Assembly: GCA_003194525.1 (NCBI GenBank)
Contig: NBIV01000003.1
Span: 124,001 to 188,000, forward strand
Direction of reading: 5' to 3'
From: Gracilariopsis chorda
Lineage: Eukaryota; Rhodophyta; Florideophyceae; Gracilariales; Gracilariaceae
DNA length: 64,000 bases
The notes beneath the pieces were generated by a model. The model was given only the letters and a program-made list of their open reading frames with translations. It made no database searches and was not told the DNA's origin. A program made the translations under genes and the position numbers. This document shows, in pieces, positions 1 through 8,921 of the stretch. Every line of letters starts with the position of its first letter. Positions within the stretch are counted from its first letter, which is position 1.

Positions 1-610
1 TTTACAGCATGATCGTTGACAAAACTTAGAGTCGGACATCGCCTGTTATATCGTTCCAGAGTTTGCATATCAGTTTGCCACTACCGCAGTACCGCCTCAT
101 TACTTAGACTTGAACAGTTGGGTGCCAGTTGTGGTAATTAGGGAAGTGCTGCGTCCTGCAGTAGTCAAAAAAAAGCTGTTCATAGTCATGCCTCTTGATC
201 ATCATACAATGCAGGTAGCTCCATTTAATTTTAACGGACAGGTGCTGGAACCAAAAGTTTTGCATCGTATAAATTTTCAGCTTTCATCCGCGCACAATCG
301 CAGGATTTAAAGGCGGTTTCCTAATCGTCTCGCGTTTGCATCATACTGCCGCAGACGACAGTAAAATACCTTGGATGGCTTGTTCGTGGATGTGTGATCC
401 AATTTATTCGGCGCCGGTCACTTTAACGTGGCATTTTTACGCGTTTGAGGAAATGATTATGTACTGCTGCATGATGACCCACAACTCACAACCAAGAATG
501 CGCAAACAGTTTACCTTATCCCATTTATTATCGCAAATTCGGTGCTTCCTGAAGCCATTCATTCCAGCATCCTCCCACAACCGTTATAATATTTCTTGCG
601 TTCTTTATTC
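1..610 (+). pseudogene. Helitron helicase C-terminal remnant
   Basis: Decayed copy of the last part of a Helitron PIF1-type helicase. It aligns at the base level with the better-preserved copy near 19370-19910: the stretch giving ACCGCCTCAT, the segment around GATGCAGGTGGCT and the motif after it, and the bases coding QGKTLD-like residues are all recognisable. Frames are broken several times: the open stretches at 110-310 and 336-620 lie in different frames and are short. Nothing N-terminal to helicase motif V is present because the window begins here. It belongs to the same family as the element at 12540-20510 and is not expected to be functional. Confidence 0.75.
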
Positions 611-659
611 ACTGAATTAAATTACTTGCTTTTCCGCTTTTGCTTTCATCATCCTTTCT

Positions 660-790
660 ATTCCTCCCATCGCTTTTTCTCACCCCTCCGCTGCGGCGTA
701 CAGCCCCGCCCGCGGCCGAAGGCCGCTTCCTCTTGTCAACAATATAATAATAATTACATGTGGTATTGGTTCCGAGGGGTGCCCGTGTGC
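660..790 (+). repeat. Helitron 3' tail sequence
   Basis: Directly follows the helicase remnant and repeats the tail seen after the helicase at 19990-20070: a GC-rich CGCGGCCGAAGGCCG hairpin, CTTGTC, an AT-rich step and then GTATTGGTTCC. The same tail occurs near 12940-12995, 13405-13460, 20460-20515 and, inverted, near 39735-39800. It marks the end of the first Helitron copy. Confidence 0.6.
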
Positions 791-864
791 GCCGAAAACG
801 TATGTCTACAGTACTCTTGCACGCAACTAATCAAGGATCTGTGTTGAAAGTTGACGCCAAGTTC

Positions 865-1939
865 TTAATTTTTCAGCAGGGCTTTGAAGTTTGTCCTAGG
901 TATGGCACGGACTAAAGAACATGCTGCCGCATTTTTCGTGCCAGATATGTGTGGAACCTCAGTATAGAAGCTCTTTAGCTCATCCAGCCATCTCTTCTGT
1001 CTTCCGAATAGTTTTGCTTTATACTGTAGTATCTGATGGGCTCGTGGTCTGTACGCAAGAAAAGTTGTCTTTTGCGAAGCTACAGAGCCTATTCCCGTGT
1101 CCCAATCATGACGGCGAGACGTTCCTGGTCCCCCGTGTCCCAACGATTTGCAGTACCTAATAAGCGATGCGAGAGAAACGCTACTGGGTGCCCTTCGTGC
1201 TCAAGAATAGCTCCAACCGCGTGCTTAGAAGCATTCGTAGTTAACACGAATTACTGCGAAGAAGGATGACGTAAGTGGTGCCGCTGTCATCTTGTTTTTG
1301 AGTTCGGAAAATGCAGTATCATCCTGTTCTTTGCTCCATGTGAAAGCTTAAGTCGCACGATGTCTGAAATGGGGCGTTCTATTGCATCCTAGTTGCGTAT
1401 GAAACGTCTATAGAAGTTTGTAAGTCCCAAGTAGCGTTGCACATCTTTAAATTACCTTGGCGTTAGCCATTCAGTTATGGCGTTTACCAACCTTTCCTCT
1501 GTGCTGATACCTTCTGTGCTCACTTTTTATCCAAAGTAGTCCACCTTAGTAGCTCCAAACCTACACTTGCTTGGTCTGGGGTAACCCCTGTTTTTTTCAA
1601 AGAATAGTAAATAGCTTGCGAAGTTGGTTCATGTGTTTCTGTTTGGAATTGCTGTATATCAGTATCTGGTAGAAATAGAGAACCATGCATTCGCCGTATA
1701 GCTCATGTAGTAGACTTGAAATAATTCTCGTTAAAGCAGCTCGTGCGTCACGGAGGCCAAAACACATTACCTTCCATTTAAAAGACGCAAATCGTGTGCG
1801 TATTGCGGTCTTATGGCAATTTTCATCCTTAATTCTCATCTGATGATATCCTCGTATTAATTCGATCTGTGAGAATATCTTAGCGCTGGAGATTTAATTG
1901 AGCGTGTCATTTATGAGCGGAATTGGGTTGGCGTAAGGT
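865..1939 (-). pseudogene. Ty3/gypsy RT (3' part) and RNase H remnant
   Basis: Minus-strand remains of a gypsy-type polyprotein. Near 1939-1597 the translation shows RT signatures: a PYANPIPLIND stretch, then SQIELIRGYHQMRI (palm start), KTAIRTRFASF and MCFGLRDARAA, ending in a corrupted YxDD region (YFYQILIYS). At 1143-865 there is an RNase H/connection tail ending in HISGTKNAAACSLVRA, matching the usual H-x-x-G-x-x-N-x-x-A-D-x-L-S-R. In-frame stops and frameshifts separate the two. No integrase follows: at about 850 the similarity stops where the Helitron tail lies, so the element is truncated. The copia element at 1945-6925 sits inside this RT; the rest of the gene resumes at 6926. Confidence 0.85.
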
Positions 1940-1944
1940 ACAGT
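1940..1944. repeat. Target site duplication, left (ACAGT)
   Basis: ACAGT directly precedes the 5' LTR and is repeated at 6926-6930 directly after the 3' LTR. Five base pairs is the usual target duplication of Ty1/copia integrases. Removing the element and one copy restores the gypsy RT frame. Confidence 0.95.
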
Positions 1945-2225
1945 TGTGAAAACACGTACAAAAAGCACACGACGCAAGCCGATGACGTACAACTGACAAG
2001 CGTCGTAGGAGTTTAGAGTACGTGTTTAGTCGATCCTAATAGCCGATAGGTCGCCTAGTATCCCTACTTAAGTAAAGCCCACCCACAGGAGACTCAAGAG
2101 GAGGACTCCCGGCAAGGTCTTGTGCCGACTCAGACTGTACCACTCCTCAAGTTGTTCACCGGAGAACCTCCCCACACTGCGTATACGTGATGTACTTCTC
2201 ACACTTGAAAGAGGTCCAACCGATA
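1945..2225 (+). repeat. Copia 5' LTR
   Basis: Starts TGTGAAAACACG and ends CCAACCGATA, so the terminal dinucleotides are TG and TA rather than the canonical TG and CA. It should carry the promoter, but I see no strong TATA box. An ATG at 2190 lies in the LTR in frame with gag, but the start at 2229 just beyond it is more plausible. Confidence 0.95.
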
Positions 2226-2238
2226 GTTATGGGCCCAG
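2226..2238 (+). other. Primer binding site for a half-tRNA (initiator Met)
   Basis: GTTATGGGCCCAG abuts the 5' LTR without a gap. It is the exact complement of the anticodon stem-loop of eukaryotic initiator tRNA-Met (CTGGGCCCATAAC), not of a tRNA 3' CCA end. The primer would end at tRNA nucleotide 39, the arrangement known for Drosophila copia, where a 39-nt 5' fragment of tRNA-iMet primes minus-strand synthesis. Confidence 0.85.
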
Positions 2239-3329
2239 GGGAGGATCTCTCCCCTAATAACATTTTGGTACCACCAAAACTTCGTCATGACACTGACAAG
2301 TTACAGTGGCGAGAGGCAGTCTTTGAATGGGCGACAAACCTACGCGCTTGCGCCTTAGCAGGCGATAACCGAGCTAAAGGCGCCGCTGCAACGCTCGGGA
2401 TGACGCTCTACAGGTCCCTGGAGCTCTCTAGGAAAGAAATTGTCAAGAAAGCGGTCAGGACTGGCGAGATCATTCTAGTGTCGAGCGATGAACACAAAAA
2501 CATCAATCAACTGCAAGTAGTCAAACAAATTGTCCAACTTGTGGCACAAGACTCGACAGTAGACAGGCTCAGGAGGGTCGTGCGAGTCTACAAAGAAGTC
2601 AACAAGTGTAAGAGAGAACAGGGCGAGTCAATCGCGAATTATCTGGAACGGTTTGCGGGGCCTGCGATGTCCTACTTGAATCTCACGAACGCAGATGAAC
2701 ACTCTACCGAAAGTCAGAATTTTGCCATTGTCATGCTACTCAACGCAGGGTTAACTAACCAAACGTTCAGCAACATCATCAGCAATTTAGTAGTATCACT
2801 CAAGTCAAAAGAAGTCACCCAGGCAGAAACCACTCTACTAAGAACGGAAAGAATCCGGAAGGTCATTTCCATCCTGAACGAAGTGCGCACTACAGATCAG
2901 AATGACACTCTGAAGTCCAGGATCGACGAGTCAACCAGTAGCTTGGAGTCCGCGATAGGACAGCAGAGAGAAGACCAAGAATCCGGTAGCTCATCGACGC
3001 GAATCGGATTAAGTGACGCGGTAAGAGCCCTGGAGGAAGCCAACCTGAGCGAACAGGAACTACGTCACCCCCAGAAGAAGGATGAGGATGGCGTCCAGAC
3101 ATCTCGTTCATACCTTGCTAAGACAAACCCAAGGAACAAACGTGCCAAACAAGCAGGCAAGTGGGGTCGCAAGGACGAGAAAGCAGACGAGATTCCAGAG
3201 GCAAAGAACGCGCGTTACGATAATGGAAAGGATCAACGGACCCCGGATACCGAGCAGAGAGAGAAAAAACGTCCGAGATGGGAGAACAAACATGATTCCA
3301 AGGAGAAAAAGAGTTCTTTTTTTCAGTAA
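2229..3329 (+). CDS. gag: Copia Gag polyprotein
   Basis: Capsid protein of the copia element. The frame is open from the LTR to a TAA at 3327-3329. I place the start at the ATG at 2229 (366 residues), which overlaps the primer site; an in-frame ATG at 2190 within the LTR would add 13 residues. The first two thirds are helical and resemble a retrotransposon Gag core with a conserved-looking DKLQWREAVFEWA start. The last third is very basic and charged, rich in K, R, E and D, and probably binds nucleic acid. No CCHC zinc knuckle is present, which is unusual for copia Gag. The stop lies one codon after a T7 slippery run, so Gag is likely the main product and Gag-Pol a frameshift product. Confidence 0.85.
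   Translation: MGPGEDLSPNNILVPPKLRHDTDKLQWREAVFEWATNLRACALAGDNRAKGAAATLGMTLYRSLELSRKEIVKKAVRTGEIILVSSDEHKNINQLQVVKQIVQLVAQDSTVDRLRRVVRVYKEVNKCKREQGESIANYLERFAGPAMSYLNLTNADEHSTESQNFAIVMLLNAGLTNQTFSNIISNLVVSLKSKEVTQAETTLLRTERIRKVISILNEVRTTDQNDTLKSRIDESTSSLESAIGQQREDQESGSSSTRIGLSDAVRALEEANLSEQELRHPQKKDEDGVQTSRSYLAKTNPRNKRAKQAGKWGRKDEKADEIPEAKNARYDNGKDQRTPDTEQREKKRPRWENKHDSKEKKSSFFQ
3317..3323 (+). promoter_or_regulatory. Putative -1 ribosomal frameshift heptamer (T TTT TTT)
   Basis: Seven T residues in the exact phase needed for -1 slippage: the gag-frame codons TTT (3318-3320) and TTT (3321-3323) can re-pair one base back. The gag stop follows after one CAG codon. The frame entered after slippage is the pol frame, which is open here and runs without a stop to 6619. 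This is the pattern X XXY YYZ of retroviral gag-pol sites. No stable downstream pseudoknot was verified. Confidence 0.7.
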
Positions 3330-6300
3330 GGGATTCGGTGAAAGACCCGAATCCCATACTCGACGAAGGAAACCCAATTTCATCTGGGGGAATTTCTTCG
3401 GCGATTCTTTTATGCGAAGTAATGGGGATCCTATTCAGACCGGAGAAAGCGAAGCGTCGGTATCAGAGAGGATGGGGTCACCAGGGCCTCGGCCTACAGC
3501 AAGTCGTGTGTTCGTGGACAGTATCATTTCAGGATCGGAACGGGAAGTCAACAAATTTGCACTTTGACCTGTTTAACGACGACTCTCCCCTGTCTATTGG
3601 AATGGATCTGCAACGATTCAGCTCTACGAACTTCATCGATGACCCGCCCACGCTCACCATTTCGAGACCTACGGACATAGGAGAAAGAGTCGTGCAGCTC
3701 TATATTTCAGGAACCTCACCCTTTGAATTACGGAGAAGAATCCTAATCGTGCCGACCGTTCACACGATGTTATCGAAAACGCTAACCGAGTTGCGACCGA
3801 AATCATTGGCGAGGCGTCTGCACAGTTTAACGCACGCGCCATACGACGAATTAGTTGCGATATGTGAAAGGGCAGGACACCTCAGCGCGGAACTGAAAAA
3901 GGAAATTAGAAGAATCACGTCAGAATGTCCAGTATGTGCAAAAAGTGGTCCCCCACCTCCTTCCAAGAAAGTCTCCGTCACTCATGTGAATCAGGCCTTC
4001 AACGTAGAACTTCAGGTAGATTTTACGTTCTTGGAAGTAAGGGGAACGAAGTACACATTGATGCACATGGTAGATACTGGCACAGGACTTTCCGAAGGGT
4101 CGATCGTGTCCAATCGGGATGCAAACACAATGTGTAGCGTTCTCGATACCGAATGGGTGAACAGGCACGGCGAACCCTGCGCCCTTTCCGCGGATGATGA
4201 GTTCAACAATCGCAAAATAGCACGATATCTGAGGAGCAGGGGAATACGGTTCAAGCCACGTCCAGCACGGAGACATAATAAAACTGGCATAGTCGAACGC
4301 AAAAACGGAGTCGTCAAGAGGATACTCGAGAAGCTGCAGCTTGATCAGACAGAGAGCACCAACGCCGAATTGATATCGAGGGCAATTTTCCTAGCCAACA
4401 TGTTCACCGGATCGAAAACGCTCAGCTCGTTCGAGTTAGCACGCGGTTACGCACCGTCAATTCTAGGTACACCTAGACGAATGGTCACGGAGGAGCTGAT
4501 GGATGCTTACAAAAAACAAACAGCCACAAGAACGCTCCAGAAACTCCTGAAGGGGCGTAATTACTCTTCGCTCGGCGTGAACGCTATAAAACCAGGGGAC
4601 GACGTCCTGTTCTACTACCGGAGTAGCAAACAGAACGAGCCTGACGAGTGGAAATCAGGCATCGTATCGAGCGTATCCGAGCACATCATCGAGGTTCGGA
4701 GACCAGGGAGTCGGCTGAACTCGAAAGTCGCCGTAGAAGACATCCGACTACGCCCCAACTCTGATTTAGCCAGAGAACTGAGTGAAGGGGTTATGGAGGA
4801 CTACATCGATCTGACGTTGAATGCCGAATCTATGAAGGATATGTCTGAGGATGATGAAGTCTGCGAGAATCTCATGGTAACGACAGAGACGGAGATGGAC
4901 GCTGTACGCAAAGACCTTGGAGATCACGCGGAAACGATTCTCACCGAAGAATTATTACCAACGCCGACGTCACTCGAGTCCAGTGAGCAGAAAGTCCTGG
5001 AGGACGTAGCGAAGACAATTGGATCGCGCCAAGTGACATTAAGAGAGATGCAGTTTGCGCCACCGTGGTTGCTCAAGAAGGCAATCGAGAAAGAACATGC
5101 AGATAATTGGTCGAATGCATACACAGAAGTCGACGAGAAGGAGATTCCGCATGGGGCAAACGTTATATCATCGCACACCGTTTTCAAAGTCAAAGAGGAC
5201 GAGGATCACGTCAGAAAGCTGAAAGCACGGCTCGTGACGCATGGCAATCATGACGATATGAAAGACGAGGTGCGTAAAGACTGCTCGAACGCAGACATGA
5301 TCGTCGTCAGACTCCTCATTAGTGTCGCACTCTGCCTGGGATTTTGCTTCGGAGTGGCCGACGTGAAAGGCGCATATTTGCAGAGTGGGCCAATTCGACC
5401 AGAGATATACGTCAGGCCGCCAAAAGAGTTCAAGAAGAAAAAGGGTATCCTGTGGAAACTTACGAAGCTTCCGTACGGGATCGTTGACGCTGGGAGACAG
5501 TGGGCAAAGCGCATAGAAGACTGGATGCTTGGACCTGTCGGCCTAACTCGCGTATTTGGGATAAATCAACTCTTCGTCGGACGAACATCTTCGGGAAGGA
5601 TTTACATTTTGGTAGCCAAGGTGGTCGACGACCTCCTCGTAGCTGGTTCTAACAGGGCAATAGAGGAGTTCATGAAGAAATTGGAAACCGAGTTCAACGT
5701 CGGAAAGATCCGGATAGAACCGAGGATCACGTTTGCTGGCTGCACGATTGAGCAAGACGATGACGGCAATGTGCTACTTTCCATGAACGAGTACATTAAA
5801 CGACTGACACCTGCGGCACTGAGCAAAGCCCGTAGGCGCGAGAGATCAGACAAAGCAACCGCAGAGGAAATTCATGAATATCGTTCGCTTGCTGGCACAC
5901 TAATGTACCTTGGATCAGCGGTTCTACCCCAAGCGTCTTTCATGACTTCGCGGATGCAACAAGAGATTGGAAGGCTGAGAGTTAGTCATATAATCGAAGC
6001 AAACGCGATGCTCGCAGAAGTGCTTCAACTCAGACCTGACATTCGTTTTATAAGGCCTCTCGGAGTGTCAGGAGTTTCAATGATAAGTCTATCAGACGCA
6101 TCACACGGTAGTGGATCGAACAGTTACGGACAGACGGGAATTCTAACTGGACTCAAGATTGAGACGAGTTTTGATGAAGAGCCCATGTTTCATTCACTAT
6201 ACTGGGTTAGCAACAAGCAACAAAGGGTAACCTATTCTTCATTCGGGGCAGAAAGTTTGGCCTGCGCCGACGCAGAAGATCGAGGCATAGATATGAAGTA

Positions 6301-6619
6301 CTCGCTGCAGAACATATACACGTCTATTCAGGTGCCGCATACGATCTTCGTGGACTCGAAAGCCCTTTTTGACACCATAACAACGCTTCACGAACCACGC
6401 CAGTACCGCTTACGCAAGACGGTCACATTGTTAAGAGATGCGTTTGAAGCCGGAGAACTTGACTGCTTGACCTGGATTCCGGGAACGAGCAACATCTCCG
6501 ACGCTTTGACGAAGCGAAGCGTTAATCACTCGCGTACAATGAACAGGATCCTAACAAGTGGGTATTGGCAAGTCAACACGAATGCTGGTATCGCCCATCA
6601 TTCAGAGACTTGGAAGTAG
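3323..6619 (+). CDS. pol: Copia Pol: protease, integrase, reverse transcriptase, RNase H
   Basis: Open over about 1098 codons in the -1 frame relative to gag and expected to be made as a Gag-Pol fusion; there is no convincing ATG, and the first GTG is at 3338. Counting from that codon: protease with an ILDEG active site (D9) and SIGMDL near residue 89; integrase zinc module H162, H166, C197, C200, then catalytic D228, D286 and E320 (GIVERKN); RT with the first catalytic Asp in GVADVKGAYL near residue 674 and the second site as VVDDLL near 763; RNase H with SLSDASHGSG, AESLACADAED, IFVDSKALFD and a DALTKR tail. The order PR-IN-RT-RH defines Ty1/copia. All catalytic positions are intact except that the protease reads D-E-G instead of D-T/S-G. 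No internal stop was seen, so the element may be active. Confidence 0.92.
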   Translation, partial: SVRDSVKDPNPILDEGNPISSGGISSAILLCEVMGILFRPEKAKRRYQRGWGHQGLGLQQVVCSWTVSFQDRNGKSTNLHFDLFNDDSPLSIGMDLQRFSSTNFIDDPPTLTISRPTDIGERVVQLYISGTSPFELRRRILIVPTVHTMLSKTLTELRPKSLARRLHSLTHAPYDELVAICERAGHLSAELKKEIRRITSECPVCAKSGPPPPSKKVSVTHVNQAFNVELQVDFTFLEVRGTKYTLMHMVDTGTGLSEGSIVSNRDANTMCSVLDTEWVNRHGEPCALSADDEFNNRKIARYLRSRGIRFKPRPARRHNKTGIVERKNGVVKRILEKLQLDQTESTNAELISRAIFLANMFTGSKTLSSFELARGYAPSILGTPRRMVTEELMDAYKKQTATRTLQKLLKGRNYSSLGVNAIKPGDDVLFYYRSSKQNEPDEWKSGIVSSVSEHIIEVRRPGSRLNSKVAVEDIRLRPNSDLARELSEGVMEDYIDLTLNAESMKDMSEDDEVCENLMVTTETEMDAVRKDLGDHAETILTEELLPTPTSLESSEQKVLEDVAKTIGSRQVTLREMQFAPPWLLKKAIEKEHADNWSNAYTEVDEKEIPHGANVISSHTVFKVKEDEDHVRKLKARLVTHGNHDDMKDEVRKDCSNADMIVVRLLISVALCLGFCFGVADVKGAYLQSGPIRPEIYVRPPKEFKKKKGILWKLTKLPYGIVDAGRQWAKRIEDWMLGPVGLTRVFGINQLFVGRTSSGRIYILVAKVVDDLLVAGSNRAIEEFMKKLETEFNVGKIRIEPRITFAGCTIEQDDDGNVLLSMNEYIKRLTPAALSKARRRERSDKATAEEIHEYRSLAGTLMYLGSAVLPQASFMTSRMQQEIGRLRVSHIIEANAMLAEVLQLRPDIRFIRPLGVSGVSMISLSDASHGSGSNSYGQTGILTGLKIETSFDEEPMFHSLYWVSNKQQRVTYSSFGAESLACADAEDRGIDMKYSLQNIYTSIQVPHTIFVDSKALFDTITTLHEPRQYRLRKTVTLLRDAFEAGELDCLTWIPGTSNISDALTKRSVNHSRTMNRILTSGYWQVNTNAGIAHHSETWK

Positions 6620-6636
6620 GAGATACTACATCGACC

Positions 6637-6644
6637 GGGGGGTG
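6637..6644 (+). other. Polypurine tract of the copia element
   Basis: GGGGGGTG directly before the TG that begins the 3' LTR. A short G-rich tract here is typical of copia elements and primes plus-strand DNA synthesis. Confidence 0.75.
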
Positions 6645-6925
6645 TGTGAAAACACGTACAAAAAGCACACGACGCAAGCCGATGACGTACAACTGACAAG
6701 CGTCGTAGGAGTTTAGAGTACGTGTTTAGTCGATCCTAATAGCCGATAGGTCGCCTAGTATCCCTACTTAAGTAAAGCCCACCCACAGGAGACTCAAGAG
6801 GAGGACTCCCGGCAAGGTCTTGTGCCGACTCAGACTGTACCACTCCTCAAGTTGTTCACCGGAGAACCTCCCCACACTGCGTATACGTGATGGACTTCTC
6901 ACACTTGAAAGAGGTCCAACCGATA
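6645..6925 (+). repeat. Copia 3' LTR
   Basis: Matches 1945-2225 with a constant offset of 4700 bases; the only difference noticed is G6893 for T2193. It is followed directly by the ACAGT target duplication. Confidence 0.95.
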
Positions 6926-6930
6926 ACAGT
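6926..6930. repeat. Target site duplication, right (ACAGT)
   Basis: Second copy of the ACAGT found at 1940-1944. From here the gypsy RT sequence continues on the minus strand. Confidence 0.95.
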
Positions 6931-7350
6931 ACTCGTGTTGCTTGCACGGGAATCAAATACCATCCTGAGATCGCCATTCTTCTTCTTTATGAAAAAGAAT
7001 GTAGCCCCATGTGGAGAGGTTGAAGGACGTAAATGACCCTTTCATAAAAGTATCGTTAGTTGCCTCTTAAGTTCCCTAACTTCAGAATTGGATAGACGTA
7101 TGACAGGTCTCGCTGGTGGTGTGGAGCCTGGTATTGTATTTATATAGAACTCCATATGGCGTGTAGGTGGAAGTTTCTGTAGAGGTTCCTCCCCAAAAAT
7201 ATCCTCGACCTCGTTAAGTAACGGCTTGCCTAATTCAGGACAGTCTAAATCTTTTGGACTGTTGGCAATTTCTTCCGTACTCCTTGCCGCGAATAACTCA
7301 CTATTGCAACTCTTTACCTTTTTTAGCTTCCTGAAAGACTTCCTTTTTAA
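6931..7350 (-). pseudogene. Ty3/gypsy RT (5' part), continues 865-1939
   Basis: Minus-strand translation near 7000-6931 gives [20 protein letters not shown], the start of a gypsy RT (usual form F-V-x-K-K-x-G-x-x-R-x-x-x-D-Y-R-x-L-N). Excising the copia element with one target repeat joins this in frame to TVPYANPIP at 1939, the expected next motif. Upstream (7050-7350) is the protease-RT linker, with recognisable but frameshifted sequence. Confidence 0.85.
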
Positions 7351-7358
7351 GCAAGGCC

Positions 7359-7814
7359 TTAATTGCTTCTTAGAATCCTGCTTGGACAGTATCTTGACCT
7401 TAGTCCCGTCCTGTCGTGTGATTGAAAAGTGTTGGTCTTCCCATTAATGAACGGATGTTGTGCTTCTAGCCAAGTTCTTCCAAGAATCAAAAGTGGTTGC
7501 CCGTTCTCTTCATTCGTAGTAATAACGTAAATGTTTTCGTGAGACATGGATCCCTAAAGGTTCAAGATGGCTGTAACTTTTCCAATCACAGATGTGTTTG
7601 AACTGTCTCTTAGTTCTACTTCTACTTCTGGTACGTTTTTAATAAGCAGTCTAAACTTCTTAGCGACTTCATGAGCTATAAAAGTGTGTGATGCATATGA
7701 ATCAGTAACTGTTTTAACTGTGTGGCCGTTACGAGAAGCGTTATATATCCAATGTTTATCCTCTTCCATCGTAAGAGCGGAGAGGAAGATGCATGAACCG
7801 TGAAAGTCACACAT
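7359..7814 (-). pseudogene. Ty3/gypsy aspartic protease remnant
   Basis: The minus-strand frame at 7814-7554 contains TDSYASHTFIAHEVAKKF, which matches a retropepsin active-site block (normally D-T/S-G-A-S-H-x-F-I) with the Gly replaced by Tyr. The frame at 7547-7359 continues with LLILGRTWLEAQHP, matching the I-L-G-x-x-W-L block at the end of such proteases. A stop at about 7550 breaks the reading frame. It lies between gag (8093-8874) and RT (7350 downward), as expected. Confidence 0.75.
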
Positions 7815-7889
7815 TACTGCCGCATTTTCGTGCGGCTCAACTAGTTTTTGGTCTCTCTTTCCTTTTTTTGTCTCTGAATCTCCTTTCTA

Positions 7890-7960
7890 CAAGGATGATT
7901 AGGGTCGTTGAAAGGCTTCTGGCCGCATATACAGCATCGGTCATTAATTCAGTAGAGAAG
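7890..7960 (-). pseudogene. Gag CCHC zinc-knuckle remnant
   Basis: Minus-strand translation shows DRCCICGQKPFNDPNHPCRK, a C-x2-C followed by H-x-C, like the nucleocapsid knuckle of many gypsy elements. It is out of frame with the main gag ORF upstream, so a frameshift separates them. Confidence 0.6.
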
Positions 7961-8092
7961 TTCTTCACCGGTCTGCGCGGGACCCCGAGATAACGCGTAT
8001 GGGTACTTATCCTTCTTTTCCGTGGCGTGAAAAGTATTAGAATACGTCGTGTTAGTCTTGACTCTAGACTTATTCTCACGTTTTCAACCATG

Positions 8093-8874
8093 TCATTGGG
8101 ATCGCTGGAAAGTGTTTTGCATTTCGCCAGACATCTTCATAGAGAATTGCAGCTTGCGAGCGTAATCGAACACTGCTTGGATTTTCGGATTACCATAGCG
8201 GTCAATCGGCTGTGAGGTGGGACATTTTTGGGTGAAATTCCCTTTCATCGCTCGCGGCATACTATTGAGGAAAGAGATATATGCCTCGTTACTAAGAGTG
8301 CTGCATAACATAATCAAGTCACAAAACTTTGAAATACAATCTTGCAGCTTAGAGTAGTTCTCGCGTTTCATTACCATGAGTTGAATGTGAGTTTCAGCTA
8401 TCTCGTTGGCTGGCACAAATTCCCGCACCATTGCAGTACAAAGATCGTCCCTATTGGTGGGCTTAGCTCCTTCTCGTTCCAGTCTTGTAATCCAAGTAGC
8501 AGCTTTATCCTGCAGATGATACTCTGCTAAAGCAAATAATTTGTCAGGAGAAGAATTGCAAAGCGTTTCATACTTCGTAATGGAATAAAAAAGGTTTTGC
8601 ATTCTTTCTGAGGTTCGATCTGCTGGTTTTTTGGAAAATATTGGGACTGGTGATGACATAAAACTCAACTCATGGACAATGATGGAGAGCGTGCCGATGA
8701 CTGATTTCGATTGCTGTTTTGAAGTGTATTAATAAAGGCTGCTTGTTGTACAAGTGTATTTTGCTTGGTTTGAACTTGCTGCAGTAACTGGGCCATAGAA
8801 GGCTCAGTGTTCTGTGCAGGTTCTATATTGTCTTTAAATTCCGTAGGATCTTGATTCCGAGTTGATCGACGCAT
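8093..8874 (-). pseudogene. Ty3/gypsy Gag, frameshifted
   Basis: Capsid gene of the older gypsy element. An ATG at 8874 begins a hydrophilic, Gln-rich N-terminus with a short coiled coil; this frame ends at 8665. The capsid core continues in another frame from about 8668 to 8093 and includes LFALAEYHLQDKAATWITRL and MVREFVPANEIAETH, the retrotrans_gag fold. The frameshift near 8665 and lack of continuity with the knuckle at 7960-7890 show it is dead. Confidence 0.8.
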
Positions 8875-8904
8875 GGTGGGAGCCGTGTGTTGTTCCAAAA
8901 TCAG

Positions 8905-8919
8905 TTGCTGATGCTACCA
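8905..8919 (-). other. Gypsy primer binding site
   Basis: On the minus strand the sequence TGGTAGCATCAGCAA follows the inferred LTR end by two bases. TGGTAGCA is complementary to the 3' end of many initiator tRNA-Met molecules (TGCTACCA). The match beyond eight bases is weak, so the tRNA identity is tentative. Confidence 0.5.
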
Positions 8920-8921
8920 AT

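Larger units (their letters stand above)
1945..6925 (+). mobile_element. Young, apparently complete Ty1/copia LTR retrotransposon
   Basis: A 4981-bp element with two 281-bp LTRs at 1945-2225 and 6645-6925, exactly 4700 bp apart and differing at one base that I can find (T2193 versus G6893). It has ACAGT target duplications, a primer binding site directly after the 5' LTR, a G-rich polypurine tract before the 3' LTR, an open gag frame and an open pol frame in the order protease, integrase, RT, RNase H, which is the copia order. Near-identity of the LTRs indicates recent insertion. It lies head-on within the RT gene of an older minus-strand gypsy element. Confidence 0.96.

Noticed and set aside
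3082-3567. Third-frame ORF over the gag-pol junction
   Set aside because: Overlaps gag and pol in the remaining frame and carries no motif; a by-product of basic codons.
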